64,000 nucleotides of DNA from Phaeodactylibacter sp. Lineage in GTDB: Bacteria; Bacteroidota; Bacteroidia; Chitinophagales; Saprospiraceae. Shown here in pieces: positions 8,841 to 18,109 of the stretch; position 1 is the first letter of the stretch; each line of letters starts with the position of its first letter. The DNA lies in the NCBI RefSeq assembly GCF_022763345.1, contig NZ_JALEGS010000013.1, positions 1 through 64,000 of the forward strand. Reading direction: 5' to 3'. The translations under genes were made by a program, and so were the position numbers. Under the pieces are notes generated by a model. It was given only the letters and a program-made list of their open reading frames with translations, made no database searches and had not been told where the DNA came from.

Positions 8841-8871
8841 AAGGCCAGCTTCCAATTCGCGCTCAAAACCT

Positions 8872-8879
8872 TATCTTTG
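8872..8879 (+). promoter_or_regulatory. Bacteroidota -7 promoter element for the nucleoside hydrolase gene
   Basis: TATCTTTG is a perfect TAnnTTTG match, 22 bases before the ATG at 8902, giving a short leader. No clear -33 TTG element was identified. Confidence 0.6.
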
Positions 8880-8901
8880 GCAGTGAGAAAACACACTGCC
8901 C

Positions 8902-9846
8902 ATGCAAAACCGGTTATTCCTCTTCCTCTTTTCAGCAATTTTGCCTTGCTTGATCATTGCTCAGCCTGCCTACATCATTGATGCCGATACCGGCAATGAA
9001 ATGGATGACTTGTACGCCATTGCCAGAGCCCTTGCTCCGGATGGGCTGAAAGTGCTGTCCCTCCAATCGGCTCATTTCAATAACCCACAATTGCTTACGG
9101 ACCCTAACTGGAACAGTTACTCCACCAAAAATATCAATACACTGGAAATCAGCCAGCAACTCAATGAGGAACTGACAAGGGCTTGTCAGCGCTGGCATAT
9201 CCCAAAGATGAGAGGCTGTAACCGCATGCTGGGCTACGCCTGGGGCTACTACGAAGGCGCCCCTATTCCCCGAAGCCCCGCCACACAATTCATCACCGAC
9301 CACGCCAGAAAAGCTACCCCTGATGCCAAGCTCAATGTGGTCTGTCTGGGCGCATCCACCAATGTAGCAGCCGCGATTGCCCGGGCACCGGAAATTGCGC
9401 CTAATCTAAGGGTCTACTTACTTGGTGCACAGTATGATCCTGAAAGCAAAGCTTGGGATAAAAACGAGTTCAATATCCGAAATGACTTGAATGCCTTTGA
9501 TTTGCTACTCAACAATGAAGAGGTGGAACTCTGGGTGATGCCCGCCAACACGGCACGCTCCCTCATCTTCGACCGGTCGGAGACTTTTCGCCAATTGAGC
9601 ACTTGCAACACGCCTCTTTGTCAACACCTCCGCAACCGTTGGCAGCAGGTGCAGGCAGGTCAAAACTGGATTATGTGGGACCTGGCTTTGGTACAGGCGC
9701 TGCTTACCCCCGAACTGGCAACCCACAAAAGCGTAAGAACGCCACCGGAAAATACCAAAAGGAAAATCCAAGTCTATACTGAGATTAACGCACCGGCAAT
9801 GGAAGCGGAATTCTGGCAATCGCTCATTGGCTGGCAAGCGCCGTAA
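8902..9846 (+). CDS. Secreted nucleoside hydrolase-like protein
   Basis: A 314-residue protein with a signal peptide (MQNRLFLFLFSAILP...QPA) and an inosine/uridine-preferring nucleoside hydrolase fold. The metal-binding pattern DADTGNEMDD at 27-36 corresponds to the DxDxxxDD calcium site of the family (D27, D29, D35, D36), and VVCLGASTNVAAAI resembles the conserved LGPLTNLA segment. It probably hydrolyses nucleosides, or related N-glycosides, outside the cytoplasm, but the substrate cannot be read from sequence. It has its own promoter and sits convergent to the next gene. Confidence 0.8.
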   Translation: MQNRLFLFLFSAILPCLIIAQPAYIIDADTGNEMDDLYAIARALAPDGLKVLSLQSAHFNNPQLLTDPNWNSYSTKNINTLEISQQLNEELTRACQRWHIPKMRGCNRMLGYAWGYYEGAPIPRSPATQFITDHARKATPDAKLNVVCLGASTNVAAAIARAPEIAPNLRVYLLGAQYDPESKAWDKNEFNIRNDLNAFDLLLNNEEVELWVMPANTARSLIFDRSETFRQLSTCNTPLCQHLRNRWQQVQAGQNWIMWDLALVQALLTPELATHKSVRTPPENTKRKIQVYTEINAPAMEAEFWQSLIGWQAP

Positions 9847-9875
9847 TTATCCGGTAGGGGATTTTAGTCCTTTGG

Positions 9876-10763
9876 CTACTGACCTGCAAAGCGGTAGCGG
9901 TCTTCAATATACTTAATGATTTCGCTGCTTTTCTTGATTTTGATGTTTGCTGATCCCGTCCGGATATAGAAGACTTCCTGCTCGTTGCCTTTCTTGTCTA
10001 CATCGCGGTAAAACACAGGCGATTTGGCAGGTGGCGTGTCGATCCGGAAAATCATATGGTCATCAATTTTCTCAATATCGAAAGACAACTGCGTGGCGAA
10101 AAAAGAGCCCAGGTTGCGCTGTACCGCACTTGTGATGCTGCGCTTGAAATTGTCAATATCTGAAGTAGTGGCATCCAATCCAATGATTTTGCCTTCGTCG
10201 TCTACGCCGCAAAAAACAGTGCCTCCGTTCAGGTTCATGAAGGCCGAGAGGGTCTGAATGATTTTGTCGCGGTGGTATTTGTCAATAGACTCCTTAAATT
10301 CAACCATATCACTTTCGCCCTTATCGATGATGCGTTTGCTGTTGGCGGATTCATCAGCAACAAGATAGGTGATAATCTTTTGAGTCAGTGCCCAGGAAAG
10401 CTTAAGCTTAAGTTGTTCGGGGATTTTATTGTCATCAAATACTTTGGACTTGTCAAAAACGATAAGTTTGGACGGCTCCGTTGCCCGGATGGTGCCGAGG
10501 CGGGAGGTTTTGTTGAAGATGGCAATTTCACCAAACAGCTGCCCTTTGGTGTAAGATTTGGGCTCCTTGCGGGACAAATAGAGGATCAGCCGCCCGTAGT
10601 GGACAATGTAAAAAGACTCTCCCTTCTGTTCAATAGAAAAAACCTCATGCCCTGCTTCATAGTCCACCAGCTTGGCAACGCCGGCTAGTTGTTTGATTTC
10701 CGCATCCTCTAGGTTGACCAGCTCTTTGCAATCGCGCAGGGTTTTAAAAATGTCTTCGTTCAT
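9876..10763 (-). CDS. Cyclic nucleotide-binding domain fused to an AlbA_2 (Schlafen-type) domain
   Basis: The 295-residue protein has an N-terminal CAP-type cyclic nucleotide-binding fold (about 15-125; cassette GQLFGEIAIF...SRLGTIRA) and a C-terminal AlbA_2 domain (about 145-270; SDMVEFKESI and NLNGGTVFCGVDDEGKIIGLD). AlbA_2 domains bind nucleic acid or act in signalling, and some are found in stress or defence proteins. The cassette arginine is present, so a ligand may bind. No cyclase gene is adjacent. It could be a regulator rather than a defence effector; the role is not known. Confidence 0.85.
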   Translation of the reverse strand: MNEDIFKTLRDCKELVNLEDAEIKQLAGVAKLVDYEAGHEVFSIEQKGESFYIVHYGRLILYLSRKEPKSYTKGQLFGEIAIFNKTSRLGTIRATEPSKLIVFDKSKVFDDNKIPEQLKLKLSWALTQKIITYLVADESANSKRIIDKGESDMVEFKESIDKYHRDKIIQTLSAFMNLNGGTVFCGVDDEGKIIGLDATTSDIDNFKRSITSAVQRNLGSFFATQLSFDIEKIDDHMIFRIDTPPAKSPVFYRDVDKKGNEQEVFYIRTGSANIKIKKSSEIIKYIEDRYRFAGQ

Positions 10764-10884
10764 TGGTTGGCATCGTTTTATTCAGTCCTGTAAATGCGGT
10801 ATAATGGCTCGGCCAAATACCTGCGCAATAAAGCTAAGGAAAAAAATGAAACTAGCCTGAAGAAAACCGGCCACCATAAGGGGC

Positions 10885-11430
10885 TCAGTATACCAGGTTC
10901 CGGGTTTGATAAGCAACATACCCAATAAAGCCAAGAAGCCCCAGAATAATGAGGTATTCGTCAAATGGGTTATCCACCTGAAGCAATACGGGCTCGGAAG
11001 CGTGAAGTGAAAGGCCGTTGGACTCATTCACAAGGCGATACTCGTAAGCTTCTCCAGGTTTGACGCGAACATCCCAAAAGCTAAACTCACGTTGCCCCAC
11101 TGCAGCAGTAACCCGGCCTACTTTCTCCCAGTTACCATTTCCAAAGGCACGCTCAACGATAAAAGAAACCTCATTTGCTGGCTTGTCTACCACCCAGGAC
11201 AGTAAAACGGATACATGGTGCGCCTTGGCAACAAAGCTGCTCAGTTGTAAAGAGCGTTCGATCCCCATTGCTGACCGGGTGAGCTGAGAGCCGGAAGTTG
11301 CAAGGGTGCGCTCGTTAACGAATTTAGCATCTTTGACTTCTGCCTCCTTTGGCGTGCTGGCTGCACACACATTCGTTCGGAAAAATGGAACAGAAAAAGC
11401 AAACAAACATAGGTAGAACAAGTTTTTCAT
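10885..11430 (-). CDS. Secreted/membrane protein with fibronectin III-like domain
   Basis: A 181-residue protein with a signal peptide (MKNLFYLCLFAFSV), a region resembling a fibronectin type III fold (SFIVERAFGNGNWEKVGRV ... YEYRLVNES) common in Bacteroidota surface proteins, and a C-terminal hydrophobic segment (EYLIILGLLGFIGYVAY) that may anchor it. The start at 11430 is chosen because it gives a clean signal peptide; the ATG 48 bases upstream does not. Function is unknown. Confidence 0.65.
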   Translation of the reverse strand: MKNLFYLCLFAFSVPFFRTNVCAASTPKEAEVKDAKFVNERTLATSGSQLTRSAMGIERSLQLSSFVAKAHHVSVLLSWVVDKPANEVSFIVERAFGNGNWEKVGRVTAAVGQREFSFWDVRVKPGEAYEYRLVNESNGLSLHASEPVLLQVDNPFDEYLIILGLLGFIGYVAYQTRNLVY

Positions 11431-11637
11431 GTTGGGTATTGGGTAAATAGTTATTTCCAAAAGGGTACAATAGTCCATTTGTGCTTCCCGGAACCAAACG
11501 GTACTTCAGAAGCATAAATTGGATAAGAGCCTCAACAATTGCTGAGCCTCTCGAGATTGTCAGTTCTAGTGTTTGCTTTAAATCTATTTTGGCAGGACGA
11601 CCCAAATATAAAGATTATTCCGTGAAACCACAATGAT

Positions 11638-11883
11638 ATGCGCCAATTTAAAAAAGCCCTCCAAAGCAGGCTGATTGAAGAAGATTTTGAAGGCGTTATC
11701 AAATCTTTGATTACGCTTTCTGACCAAATGGGCAATAACCTGCTGATGAATGAGGCTATGCTTTACTACCGGCGCTGGCAGGAACTTCAAAGACTGTCAG
11801 AACCCAACACCCCTGATGCCGAGCGCCTTAAACTCCAGCTCAGGCAAGGGTTGTGGCAAATAACGGAGCAACTGCCTGCTTAG
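11638..11883 (+). CDS. Small protein resembling an effector-associated domain (EAD11-like)
   Basis: An 81-residue, all-helical protein. The pattern LIEEDFEGVIKSLITLSDQ, then NEAMLYYRRWQEL, then LKLQLRQGLWQITEQL resembles the effector-associated domain EAD11, where a short helical module with the order ARGxxE..LxxL, LxxRYNxL, ...INxALLELID couples effector proteins in bacterial conflict systems. Here it stands alone with no fused effector. The match is by pattern memory and is uncertain. It is divergent to the FN3-like gene and has no clear operon partner. Confidence 0.5.
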   Translation: MRQFKKALQSRLIEEDFEGVIKSLITLSDQMGNNLLMNEAMLYYRRWQELQRLSEPNTPDAERLKLQLRQGLWQITEQLPA

Positions 11884-12203
11884 TGTAGGTTTGATTAGGC
11901 ATTTAATTCCGGAACGGATGCAGGATGGATTTGTTCTACAGCGTTCAAGAAGTGGGGCCCGACTATGGAGTGCGGGAATCACCAAACCTTAAAATCACCA
12001 TCAAAATCCGAAATTAATAAAAAGAATGCCTTATCTTTGCCCCCGATTTCGAGTAGCGGAAGCTTAGAATGAACGCACAAGACGGGTTTGTGCTCAAACT
12101 GCGGGCCTGACAGCCTGCTCAGGACGGTGATGCTCCGCCCAATACTGCAAAGCTCAAATGCTACTCATCATTGCTGCTGCGGAGTGCAGCTTAACATTTG
12201 ATC
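11884..12203 (+). promoter_or_regulatory. Promoter and long structured leader of the DEAD-box helicase gene
   Basis: TATCTTTG at 12032-12039 is a perfect -7 element. Transcription would start near 12046, leaving a leader of about 155 bases with no convincing reading frame. It contains complementary stretches (GAGTAG near 12051 and CTACTC near 12160; GCTGC/GCAGC near 12174-12190) that could fold. Long leaders are known for cold-shock RNA helicases, so post-transcriptional control is possible. The rest of the interval (11884-12030) shows nothing else. Confidence 0.5.
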
Positions 12204-13868
12204 ATGAGTACTTTTGAGTCACTGGGCCTGTCCCAGTCTATCACAGAAGCTGTGTCTGCTATCGGCTTCGAATCCCCAACCGCCATTCAGGAACAAGCCA
12301 TTCCCCGCCTCCTTTCCGGCGAAGAAGATTTCGTGGGCCTGGCCCAAACGGGTACCGGCAAAACGGCGGCTTTTGGCCTGCCGCTGCTGCACCGAACCGA
12401 CGTGGCATTGCCATTCGTACAATCTCTGGTGCTGGCCCCTACCCGGGAGCTTTGCCTGCAAATCTGCAGAGAACTGGAGTCTTTCTCAAAAAACCAGCCC
12501 AAGCTGAAAATCCTCCCGGTATACGGAGGAGCTGACATTCGCCGGCAGATAAAAGCGCTTGAACAAGGCGTGCAGGTCCTGGTAGCCACTCCTGGCCGTT
12601 TGCGTGACCTCATGCGCCGGGGCAAAGTTGATTATACCCACCTGCAGCAAGTCGTGCTGGATGAAGCCGATGAAATGCTCAATATGGGCTTCAAAGAGGA
12701 AATTGATGAGATACTGGAAGCCGTCCCGGAACAACGCCGTACCTGGCTTTTTTCGGCTACCATGCCACCGGATGTCCGCCGAATCTCTCAGGACTATATG
12801 GATAACCCCTTTGAGCTGTCGGTAGGCACACAGAACTCCGGCAACGTAGACATTAGCCACCAATACGTAGTTTTACGCCCCGCAGAACGCTACGAGGCAC
12901 TACGCCGGTTCCTGGATATGGAGCCGGACCTCTTCGGGCTCGTCTTTTGCCGCACACGCCGGGAAACCGCAGAAGTGGCAGAACAACTGACCCGGGATGG
13001 CTACAAAGCAGATGCCATCCACGGTGACCTTAATCAGGCACAGCGCGACCGGGTCATGCAGGGCTTCCGCGACCGCCGGCTGCGAATCCTGGTGGCCACG
13101 GACGTTGCCGCAAGGGGCATTGATGTCGACAACATCACCCATGTTTTCCATTTCAACATCCCGGACGACCTCAACTTCTATACCCACCGCTCCGGCCGTA
13201 CCGGGCGGGCTGGCAATAAAGGGATTAGCCTCGTCCTCGCCCATCCTAAGGACCGGCACCTGCTCCGGAAACTGGAGAAAGTCTCCAAAATCACATTTGA
13301 AGCGGTGGAAATCCCCTCCGGCCCAGCTATATTCGAACAGCGGTTGATGCGCTTTTTTGATAAAATCAGTGAAGCATCACCAAACCCGGAACTGATGGAC
13401 TATCTACCGGAGATTGCTGCTAAGTTCGAAGGCTTGTCCCGGGAAGAACTGCTGCTCCGGGTTGCCTCTGCCACTATGCCTAAAAAGATGCAGGCTTACG
13501 CCAAAAGCAAGCCGATCGGGCAAAAACCACGGGCAGATAAAGCCTTCCTGAAGCCCAATGAGTCGCGCCGGGTATTCGTCAATATCGGTCAAATGGATAT
13601 CAATGGCAAAGGGGAACTCCTCGCCTACCTGTGCGAAAAAGGGGGCATCAACGGTGCTGACGTCGGAAAAATCGACCTGCAGAAAAAGCATGCCTTCGTA
13701 CAGGTTGAAGTACAGGCTGCTGCCTCACTGATAAACAAACTCGATGGCCAAACCTACGATGGCCGCACACTGCGGGTAAACGATGGCGGGCCACAGCCGG
13801 GGCAGTCCAATAAGAAACGCCGGTCTTTCCCCAAGCGCAAAAAAGGCAAAAAGAAGTTTGCAAAGTAA
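12204..13868 (+). CDS. DEAD-box ATP-dependent RNA helicase (DeaD/CsdA-like)
   Basis: A 554-residue helicase with all core motifs: Q motif (FESPTAIQEQAIP), Walker A AQTGTGKT, PTREL, TPGR, DEAD, SAT and HRSGRTGRAG. After the core come a dimerisation-like region, a DbpA-type RNA-binding domain (RVFVNIGQMDINGKGELLAYL, about 455-530) and a basic Lys/Arg tail. This layout matches DeaD/CsdA proteins that unwind rRNA and mRNA structure in ribosome assembly and cold adaptation. ATG 12204 is preferred to the TTG six bases upstream. It is preceded by a long leader. Confidence 0.93.
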   Translation: MSTFESLGLSQSITEAVSAIGFESPTAIQEQAIPRLLSGEEDFVGLAQTGTGKTAAFGLPLLHRTDVALPFVQSLVLAPTRELCLQICRELESFSKNQPKLKILPVYGGADIRRQIKALEQGVQVLVATPGRLRDLMRRGKVDYTHLQQVVLDEADEMLNMGFKEEIDEILEAVPEQRRTWLFSATMPPDVRRISQDYMDNPFELSVGTQNSGNVDISHQYVVLRPAERYEALRRFLDMEPDLFGLVFCRTRRETAEVAEQLTRDGYKADAIHGDLNQAQRDRVMQGFRDRRLRILVATDVAARGIDVDNITHVFHFNIPDDLNFYTHRSGRTGRAGNKGISLVLAHPKDRHLLRKLEKVSKITFEAVEIPSGPAIFEQRLMRFFDKISEASPNPELMDYLPEIAAKFEGLSREELLLRVASATMPKKMQAYAKSKPIGQKPRADKAFLKPNESRRVFVNIGQMDINGKGELLAYLCEKGGINGADVGKIDLQKKHAFVQVEVQAAASLINKLDGQTYDGRTLRVNDGGPQPGQSNKKRRSFPKRKKGKKKFAK

Positions 13869-13977
13869 GCCTGCAAGGCTCCGATTTTAACGGGTTTTCT
13901 GCTATATTGGATCCCGGGGCACAGCAATTGCCGTGCCCTGCTATTTCTTTGATCACAACAAACAGAAAACCCACATT

Positions 13978-15600
13978 ATGGCAGATTCAAAAGGCACCTT
14001 GCCCCGCGTAGCCTACTTTTGCATGGAGTACGGGCTGGACAACCGCTTCAAAGCCTATGCAGGTGGCCTGGGCATACTGGCTGGCGACTATATGAAAGGC
14101 GCGAAGCAGTACGACTACCCTATCGTCGGCATTGGCATTAAATGGAAACAGGGTTATACCGACCAATTCATTGGGGAGGATGGCAAGCCCTACGATTCTT
14201 ACCGCAACTACAACTACGACGACTTTATGGAGGATACCGGCATTACGGTGAATGTCGAAATCCGTGGCCGAAATGTCGCCTGCAAAGTCTGGAAACTCGA
14301 GGCTTTCGGCAATGCCCCGCTCTACCTGCTCGATACGGATGTGCCGGGTAATGAAGATGGCTGGATTACCGGGCAGCTCTACGGCTGGTTTGGAGAAGAG
14401 CGGATCGCGCAGGAGCTTGTCCTCGGTGTAGGCGGTGTGAGGGCTCTCCGCTCCCTGGGCATTGAGGTAGATGTCTACCACTTTAATGAAGGTCATGCCC
14501 TGTTTGCCGGCTTTGAGCTGATGCGCGAAAAGATGGAAGACGGGATGACTTTCGAGGAAGCCTGGGCTGCAAGCAAAAACGAAATCGTATTCACCACCCA
14601 CACGCCTGTAATTCAGGGCAATGAGTCCCACCCGGTCGACCGCCTGATGTACATGGGCGCCAACCTGGGCATGAAACCCAGCCAACTCCGCCGCCTGGCG
14701 GGCGACCCTTTCAATATGACTGTGGGAGCATTGCGCCTTTCCAAAAAATCGAATGCCGTAGCTCAATTGCACGGCGAGACGGCAAACCAAATGTGGAAGC
14801 ACATCCACGACCGTTCCGATATCGTTGCCATTACCAATGGTATCCATCAGGGTACCTGGGTGGATCAGGCGATGCTTGATGCTGCTGAGGCTGGCAAAGA
14901 CCTCTGGGAACCGCACCTGAAGAACAAGCGGGCACTCATTGACCTTGTCAAGCGCAAGAACGGTGTTACCCTCGACGAAGAAAAGCTGATCATCGGCTTC
15001 GCGCGCCGCTCCGTGCCTTACAAGCGCAGCGACCTGATCTTCTCCAAACCTGAAGTTATTGAGCCTTACCTGAAGGAAGGCAAGATTCAGCTCGTCTTTT
15101 CCGGTCGTGCCCACCCCCTGGACGATACCGGCAAAGCGATTGCAGCCAATCTCGTGCGCATGTCCAAACTCTATCCCAATGCGGTGGTCTTCCTGGAAAA
15201 CTACGATATGGAAATTGGTGCCGCCATCACCCGCGGCTCCGATGTATGGCTCAACAACCCACGCCGCCCTAAGGAAGCAAGTGGAACTTCCGGCATGAAA
15301 GCCTCTATGAACGGGGTGCTCAACCTTAGCGTACTCGACGGCTGGTGGCCGGAAGCCTGCCAGGATGGCGTCAATGGCTGGCAGATCGGCAATGCCTTCG
15401 AAAGCGACAACGTGGAAGAACAGGATGACAACGACCGGGAGGCGCTCTACGACGTGCTGCTGAACAAAGTCGTGCCCACCTACTACGATGACCGCAAAAA
15501 ATGGCTAAAAATGATGCACGCCAGCATTCAGAGCACCCGCGATGCCTTTGGAGTCAAGCGGATGCTGGAAGAGTACTACGATTTGCTGTACACCGCGTAG
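13978..15600 (+). CDS. glgP: Alpha-glucan (glycogen) phosphorylase, short form
   Basis: A 540-residue GT35-family phosphorylase that releases glucose-1-phosphate from glycogen or related alpha-glucans. It starts with RVAYFCMEYGLDNRFKAYAGGLGILAGDY, typical of the short phosphorylases of archaea and Bacteroidota, and carries the PLP lysine in EASGTSGMKASMNG. Length is much shorter than the roughly 800 residues of classical GlgP, as expected for this subgroup. ATG 13978 is chosen over 13933, which lacks the family start. No other glycogen gene is in the window. Confidence 0.9.
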   Translation: MADSKGTLPRVAYFCMEYGLDNRFKAYAGGLGILAGDYMKGAKQYDYPIVGIGIKWKQGYTDQFIGEDGKPYDSYRNYNYDDFMEDTGITVNVEIRGRNVACKVWKLEAFGNAPLYLLDTDVPGNEDGWITGQLYGWFGEERIAQELVLGVGGVRALRSLGIEVDVYHFNEGHALFAGFELMREKMEDGMTFEEAWAASKNEIVFTTHTPVIQGNESHPVDRLMYMGANLGMKPSQLRRLAGDPFNMTVGALRLSKKSNAVAQLHGETANQMWKHIHDRSDIVAITNGIHQGTWVDQAMLDAAEAGKDLWEPHLKNKRALIDLVKRKNGVTLDEEKLIIGFARRSVPYKRSDLIFSKPEVIEPYLKEGKIQLVFSGRAHPLDDTGKAIAANLVRMSKLYPNAVVFLENYDMEIGAAITRGSDVWLNNPRRPKEASGTSGMKASMNGVLNLSVLDGWWPEACQDGVNGWQIGNAFESDNVEEQDDNDREALYDVLLNKVVPTYYDDRKKWLKMMHASIQSTRDAFGVKRMLEEYYDLLYTA

Positions 15601-15661
15601 TGTAAAACAAGCAGCCTGGGAGAATATTTAAGCCTCTCCCAACCTGCAAAAATCAGTATTG

Positions 15662-15697
15662 AAGGGTAACCGACCGAAAAATTGGCCGGTTACCCTT
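15662..15697 (+). terminator. Hairpin after the glucan phosphorylase gene
   Basis: AAGGGTAACCG (15662-15672) and CGGTTACCCTT (15687-15697) form a perfect 11-base-pair stem. There is no strong T run, so termination efficiency is uncertain. A promoter -7 element overlaps its end. Confidence 0.5.
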
Positions 15698-15704
15698 ACT
15701 TTTG
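15697..15704 (+). promoter_or_regulatory. Bacteroidota -7 promoter element for the CHU_C protein gene
   Basis: TACTTTTG matches TAnnTTTG exactly, 17 bases before the ATG at 15721, placing the transcription start a few bases before the coding region. It directly abuts the preceding hairpin. Confidence 0.6.
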
Positions 15705-15720
15705 GGCAAAACCGTGCTGT

Positions 15721-18000
15721 ATGAAAAAAACGCCCTTTGCTGGACTGATACTACCCCTCCTTTTCCTGTCTTTTGCCGCGCTGAGCCAAAATGAAGGCAA
15801 CATCTGGTATTTTGGCAACCAACAGGGTATTGACTTCTCTTCCGGTGACCCGGTCCTGATCACCAATGGTGCACTGCAAACATCGGAAGGTTGCGCCTCA
15901 GTTTGTGATACAGATGGCAACCTTTTGTACTATACCAACGGAGGCGGACGCACTACCCCAGGACAACCCTCGGGAAGCATCTGGAACGCCAGCCATAATG
16001 TGTTGTACGACATGGAAGGGCTCCGGGGCGGTGGCTTTGGTGCCGTTCAGTCTGCCCTCTTTGTCCCTAATCCGGGCAATGCCGATGAGCATTACCTCTT
16101 CACCATGGAAGAGCGGGAGTTTGCCAGCGACGGGCTGCCCGCTGGCCAGTTGCAGGGACGCGGGCTCACGCATTTTTTGCTCAACCGCACCCTGAATGGC
16201 GGGCTTGGGGGCACTGTATTTGAGGATGACCGGCTTCATGTCCCCAGTTTTGAATCCCTAAGCGGCACTCTGCACGGAAATGGTACCGACTTTTGGGTCA
16301 TCATTGTGGATGACAATACCGGTGATTTTTTCAATTACCGCGTGACACCCACAGAAGTCTTAGGTCCAACGCTGGAAGAGCGGGACGTCATTGATTCCCT
16401 GGCTGGCCCGATTAAGATTTCTCCGACGCGCAACCGGCTGTTCGTTGGAGGCGTGCTCTATAATTTCAATGCCAATAATGGCAATATTTCCAATCCCCGG
16501 ACCCTGCCCGGAGCCGTCAACTCCATTAGCTACTCCTTCTCCCCCAACGGCAATTACCTGTATGTGATGGAGCCTACCGTCAGTGGTTCCTTGTTGGTGC
16601 GTTATGAACCGCTCAATCCCGGTTTCCTGTCCTCGAGAACTATTCTTGGGCCAGGCCCAAATGAACGCCTTGGCGCCATGCAGCTTGCTCCGGACGGCCG
16701 CATTTACCTGGTCTCCTACGATGAAGATGCCCCTCAGGTCACCCACCTGCACGCTATAAATTGCCCCAATTCAGAACAAGCCAATCTGGAGGAGGAAGTC
16801 TTTAGTTTTCAGACCCCGGATCAGCCCTTCCTGGGCCTCCCCAACTTCATGGACTACATTTTTGACACCCAGGAAACCCTGATCGCTGACTTGGGCCCGG
16901 ATACCACCTTTAGTTGTGATAATGGCCCCATTACCCTCCTCCCCCAGACCAATGGCGATGCCTTCCTGTGGTCGGACGGCTCTACTGATACCAGCCTGAC
17001 GGTTACCGAACCCGGGATTTACAGCCTGACCGTTACGGCAGATTGTGGCATGGTGAGCGATACTATTGAAGTGGAGGAACTGACAGACACCGTCATTGTG
17101 AATATCAACGGCCCGAACACGCTCTGCACAGGCGATACCGCCACTTTCGCAGCAACGGCAAATATATCAGGTACTTTACTCTGGTCTACCGGAGACACCA
17201 CGGCCACGATACAGGTGACTAATGGCGGGCTCTACACCATTTTATTTACCGACCTCTGTGGCCGGCAGGCAACGGATACCCTGATGCTAAATGTGCTGGA
17301 CGTGCCGCCTATACTTCTTCAGGCACCCGACGCCCTTTGCCCCGATGAAACAGCCGGAGCAAGTGTGTTTTCAGAGGGTGCTACAGGTTATACCTGGTCA
17401 AATGGCAGTGTGGGCGACAGCGTAACGCTGACCGGTGGCGGCACCTACCACATCACCGTGACTAACGGGTGCGGGGAATTTGATACCGTCTTTTCCGTAG
17501 ACAGCCTAACTTTTCCCACACTGGAGATACAAGGGGCTGCCCCGCTCTGCCCGGGCGGTTCCGTGCAGCTCGAAGCAGCAACGGAACCTCAAAATGACGT
17601 ACAATGGTCCAACGGAAGCACAGCCGCCCTCACTACGTTTACCACCCCGGGCGTTTATACCGTGTTGGTCACTAACGTCTGCGGCACGGTCATGGATAGC
17701 ATTGACCTACAGCCTATTGGATGCGAGAATTGCTTCTACGTCCCCAATGCCTTCTCTCCAAATGAAGATGGCATCAATGATGGTTTTCTGCCCATTGACC
17801 TGTGCCCTGTGCAAAACTACCGCCTGCAAATCTTCTCCCGATGGGGCGGGCTTGTGTTCGAAAGCGATCAGCTTGGGCAAAGCTGGGATGGTAAATCCGG
17901 CAATGAGCCGATGAATCCCGGTGCCTTTATCTGGCAGCTAACTTATGAACAGGCCGGGCAGCAACAGGTGCAGTCCGGTATGGTACATTTGATCCGATAG
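15721..18000 (+). CDS. Secreted multidomain protein with gliding-motility CHU_C C-terminal domain
   Basis: A 759-residue protein with a signal peptide (MKKTPFAGLILPLLFLSFAALS), an N-terminal beta-propeller-like part (about 25-390), three or four Ig-like beta repeats with conserved LWSxG/SxTDxSLTVTxPGIYxLTV patterns (about 400-670), and a C-terminal CHU_C domain (NAFSPNEDGINDGF ... GGLVFESDQLGQSWDGK) used for type IX secretion and cell-surface attachment. It probably ends up on the cell surface. Function beyond that is not evident. The upstream ATG at 15682 adds no signal peptide and was rejected. Confidence 0.88.
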   Translation: MKKTPFAGLILPLLFLSFAALSQNEGNIWYFGNQQGIDFSSGDPVLITNGALQTSEGCASVCDTDGNLLYYTNGGGRTTPGQPSGSIWNASHNVLYDMEGLRGGGFGAVQSALFVPNPGNADEHYLFTMEEREFASDGLPAGQLQGRGLTHFLLNRTLNGGLGGTVFEDDRLHVPSFESLSGTLHGNGTDFWVIIVDDNTGDFFNYRVTPTEVLGPTLEERDVIDSLAGPIKISPTRNRLFVGGVLYNFNANNGNISNPRTLPGAVNSISYSFSPNGNYLYVMEPTVSGSLLVRYEPLNPGFLSSRTILGPGPNERLGAMQLAPDGRIYLVSYDEDAPQVTHLHAINCPNSEQANLEEEVFSFQTPDQPFLGLPNFMDYIFDTQETLIADLGPDTTFSCDNGPITLLPQTNGDAFLWSDGSTDTSLTVTEPGIYSLTVTADCGMVSDTIEVEELTDTVIVNINGPNTLCTGDTATFAATANISGTLLWSTGDTTATIQVTNGGLYTILFTDLCGRQATDTLMLNVLDVPPILLQAPDALCPDETAGASVFSEGATGYTWSNGSVGDSVTLTGGGTYHITVTNGCGEFDTVFSVDSLTFPTLEIQGAAPLCPGGSVQLEAATEPQNDVQWSNGSTAALTTFTTPGVYTVLVTNVCGTVMDSIDLQPIGCENCFYVPNAFSPNEDGINDGFLPIDLCPVQNYRLQIFSRWGGLVFESDQLGQSWDGKSGNEPMNPGAFIWQLTYEQAGQQQVQSGMVHLIR

Positions 18001-18109
18001 CGTTGATCTGTGCGGCGTGGAGTGACTTTACTGTAAGTGAACGTCCAAACAAATAACGGTTCTCGTAATTATATTATAGGAACTGCAAAAACTCCACAAA
18101 CACATTTCT

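Noticed and set aside
10782..11027. 81-codon hydrophobic minus-strand frame next to the FN3-like gene
   Set aside because: It overlaps the FN3-like gene in another frame and looks membrane-like only by composition. No start signal or family.
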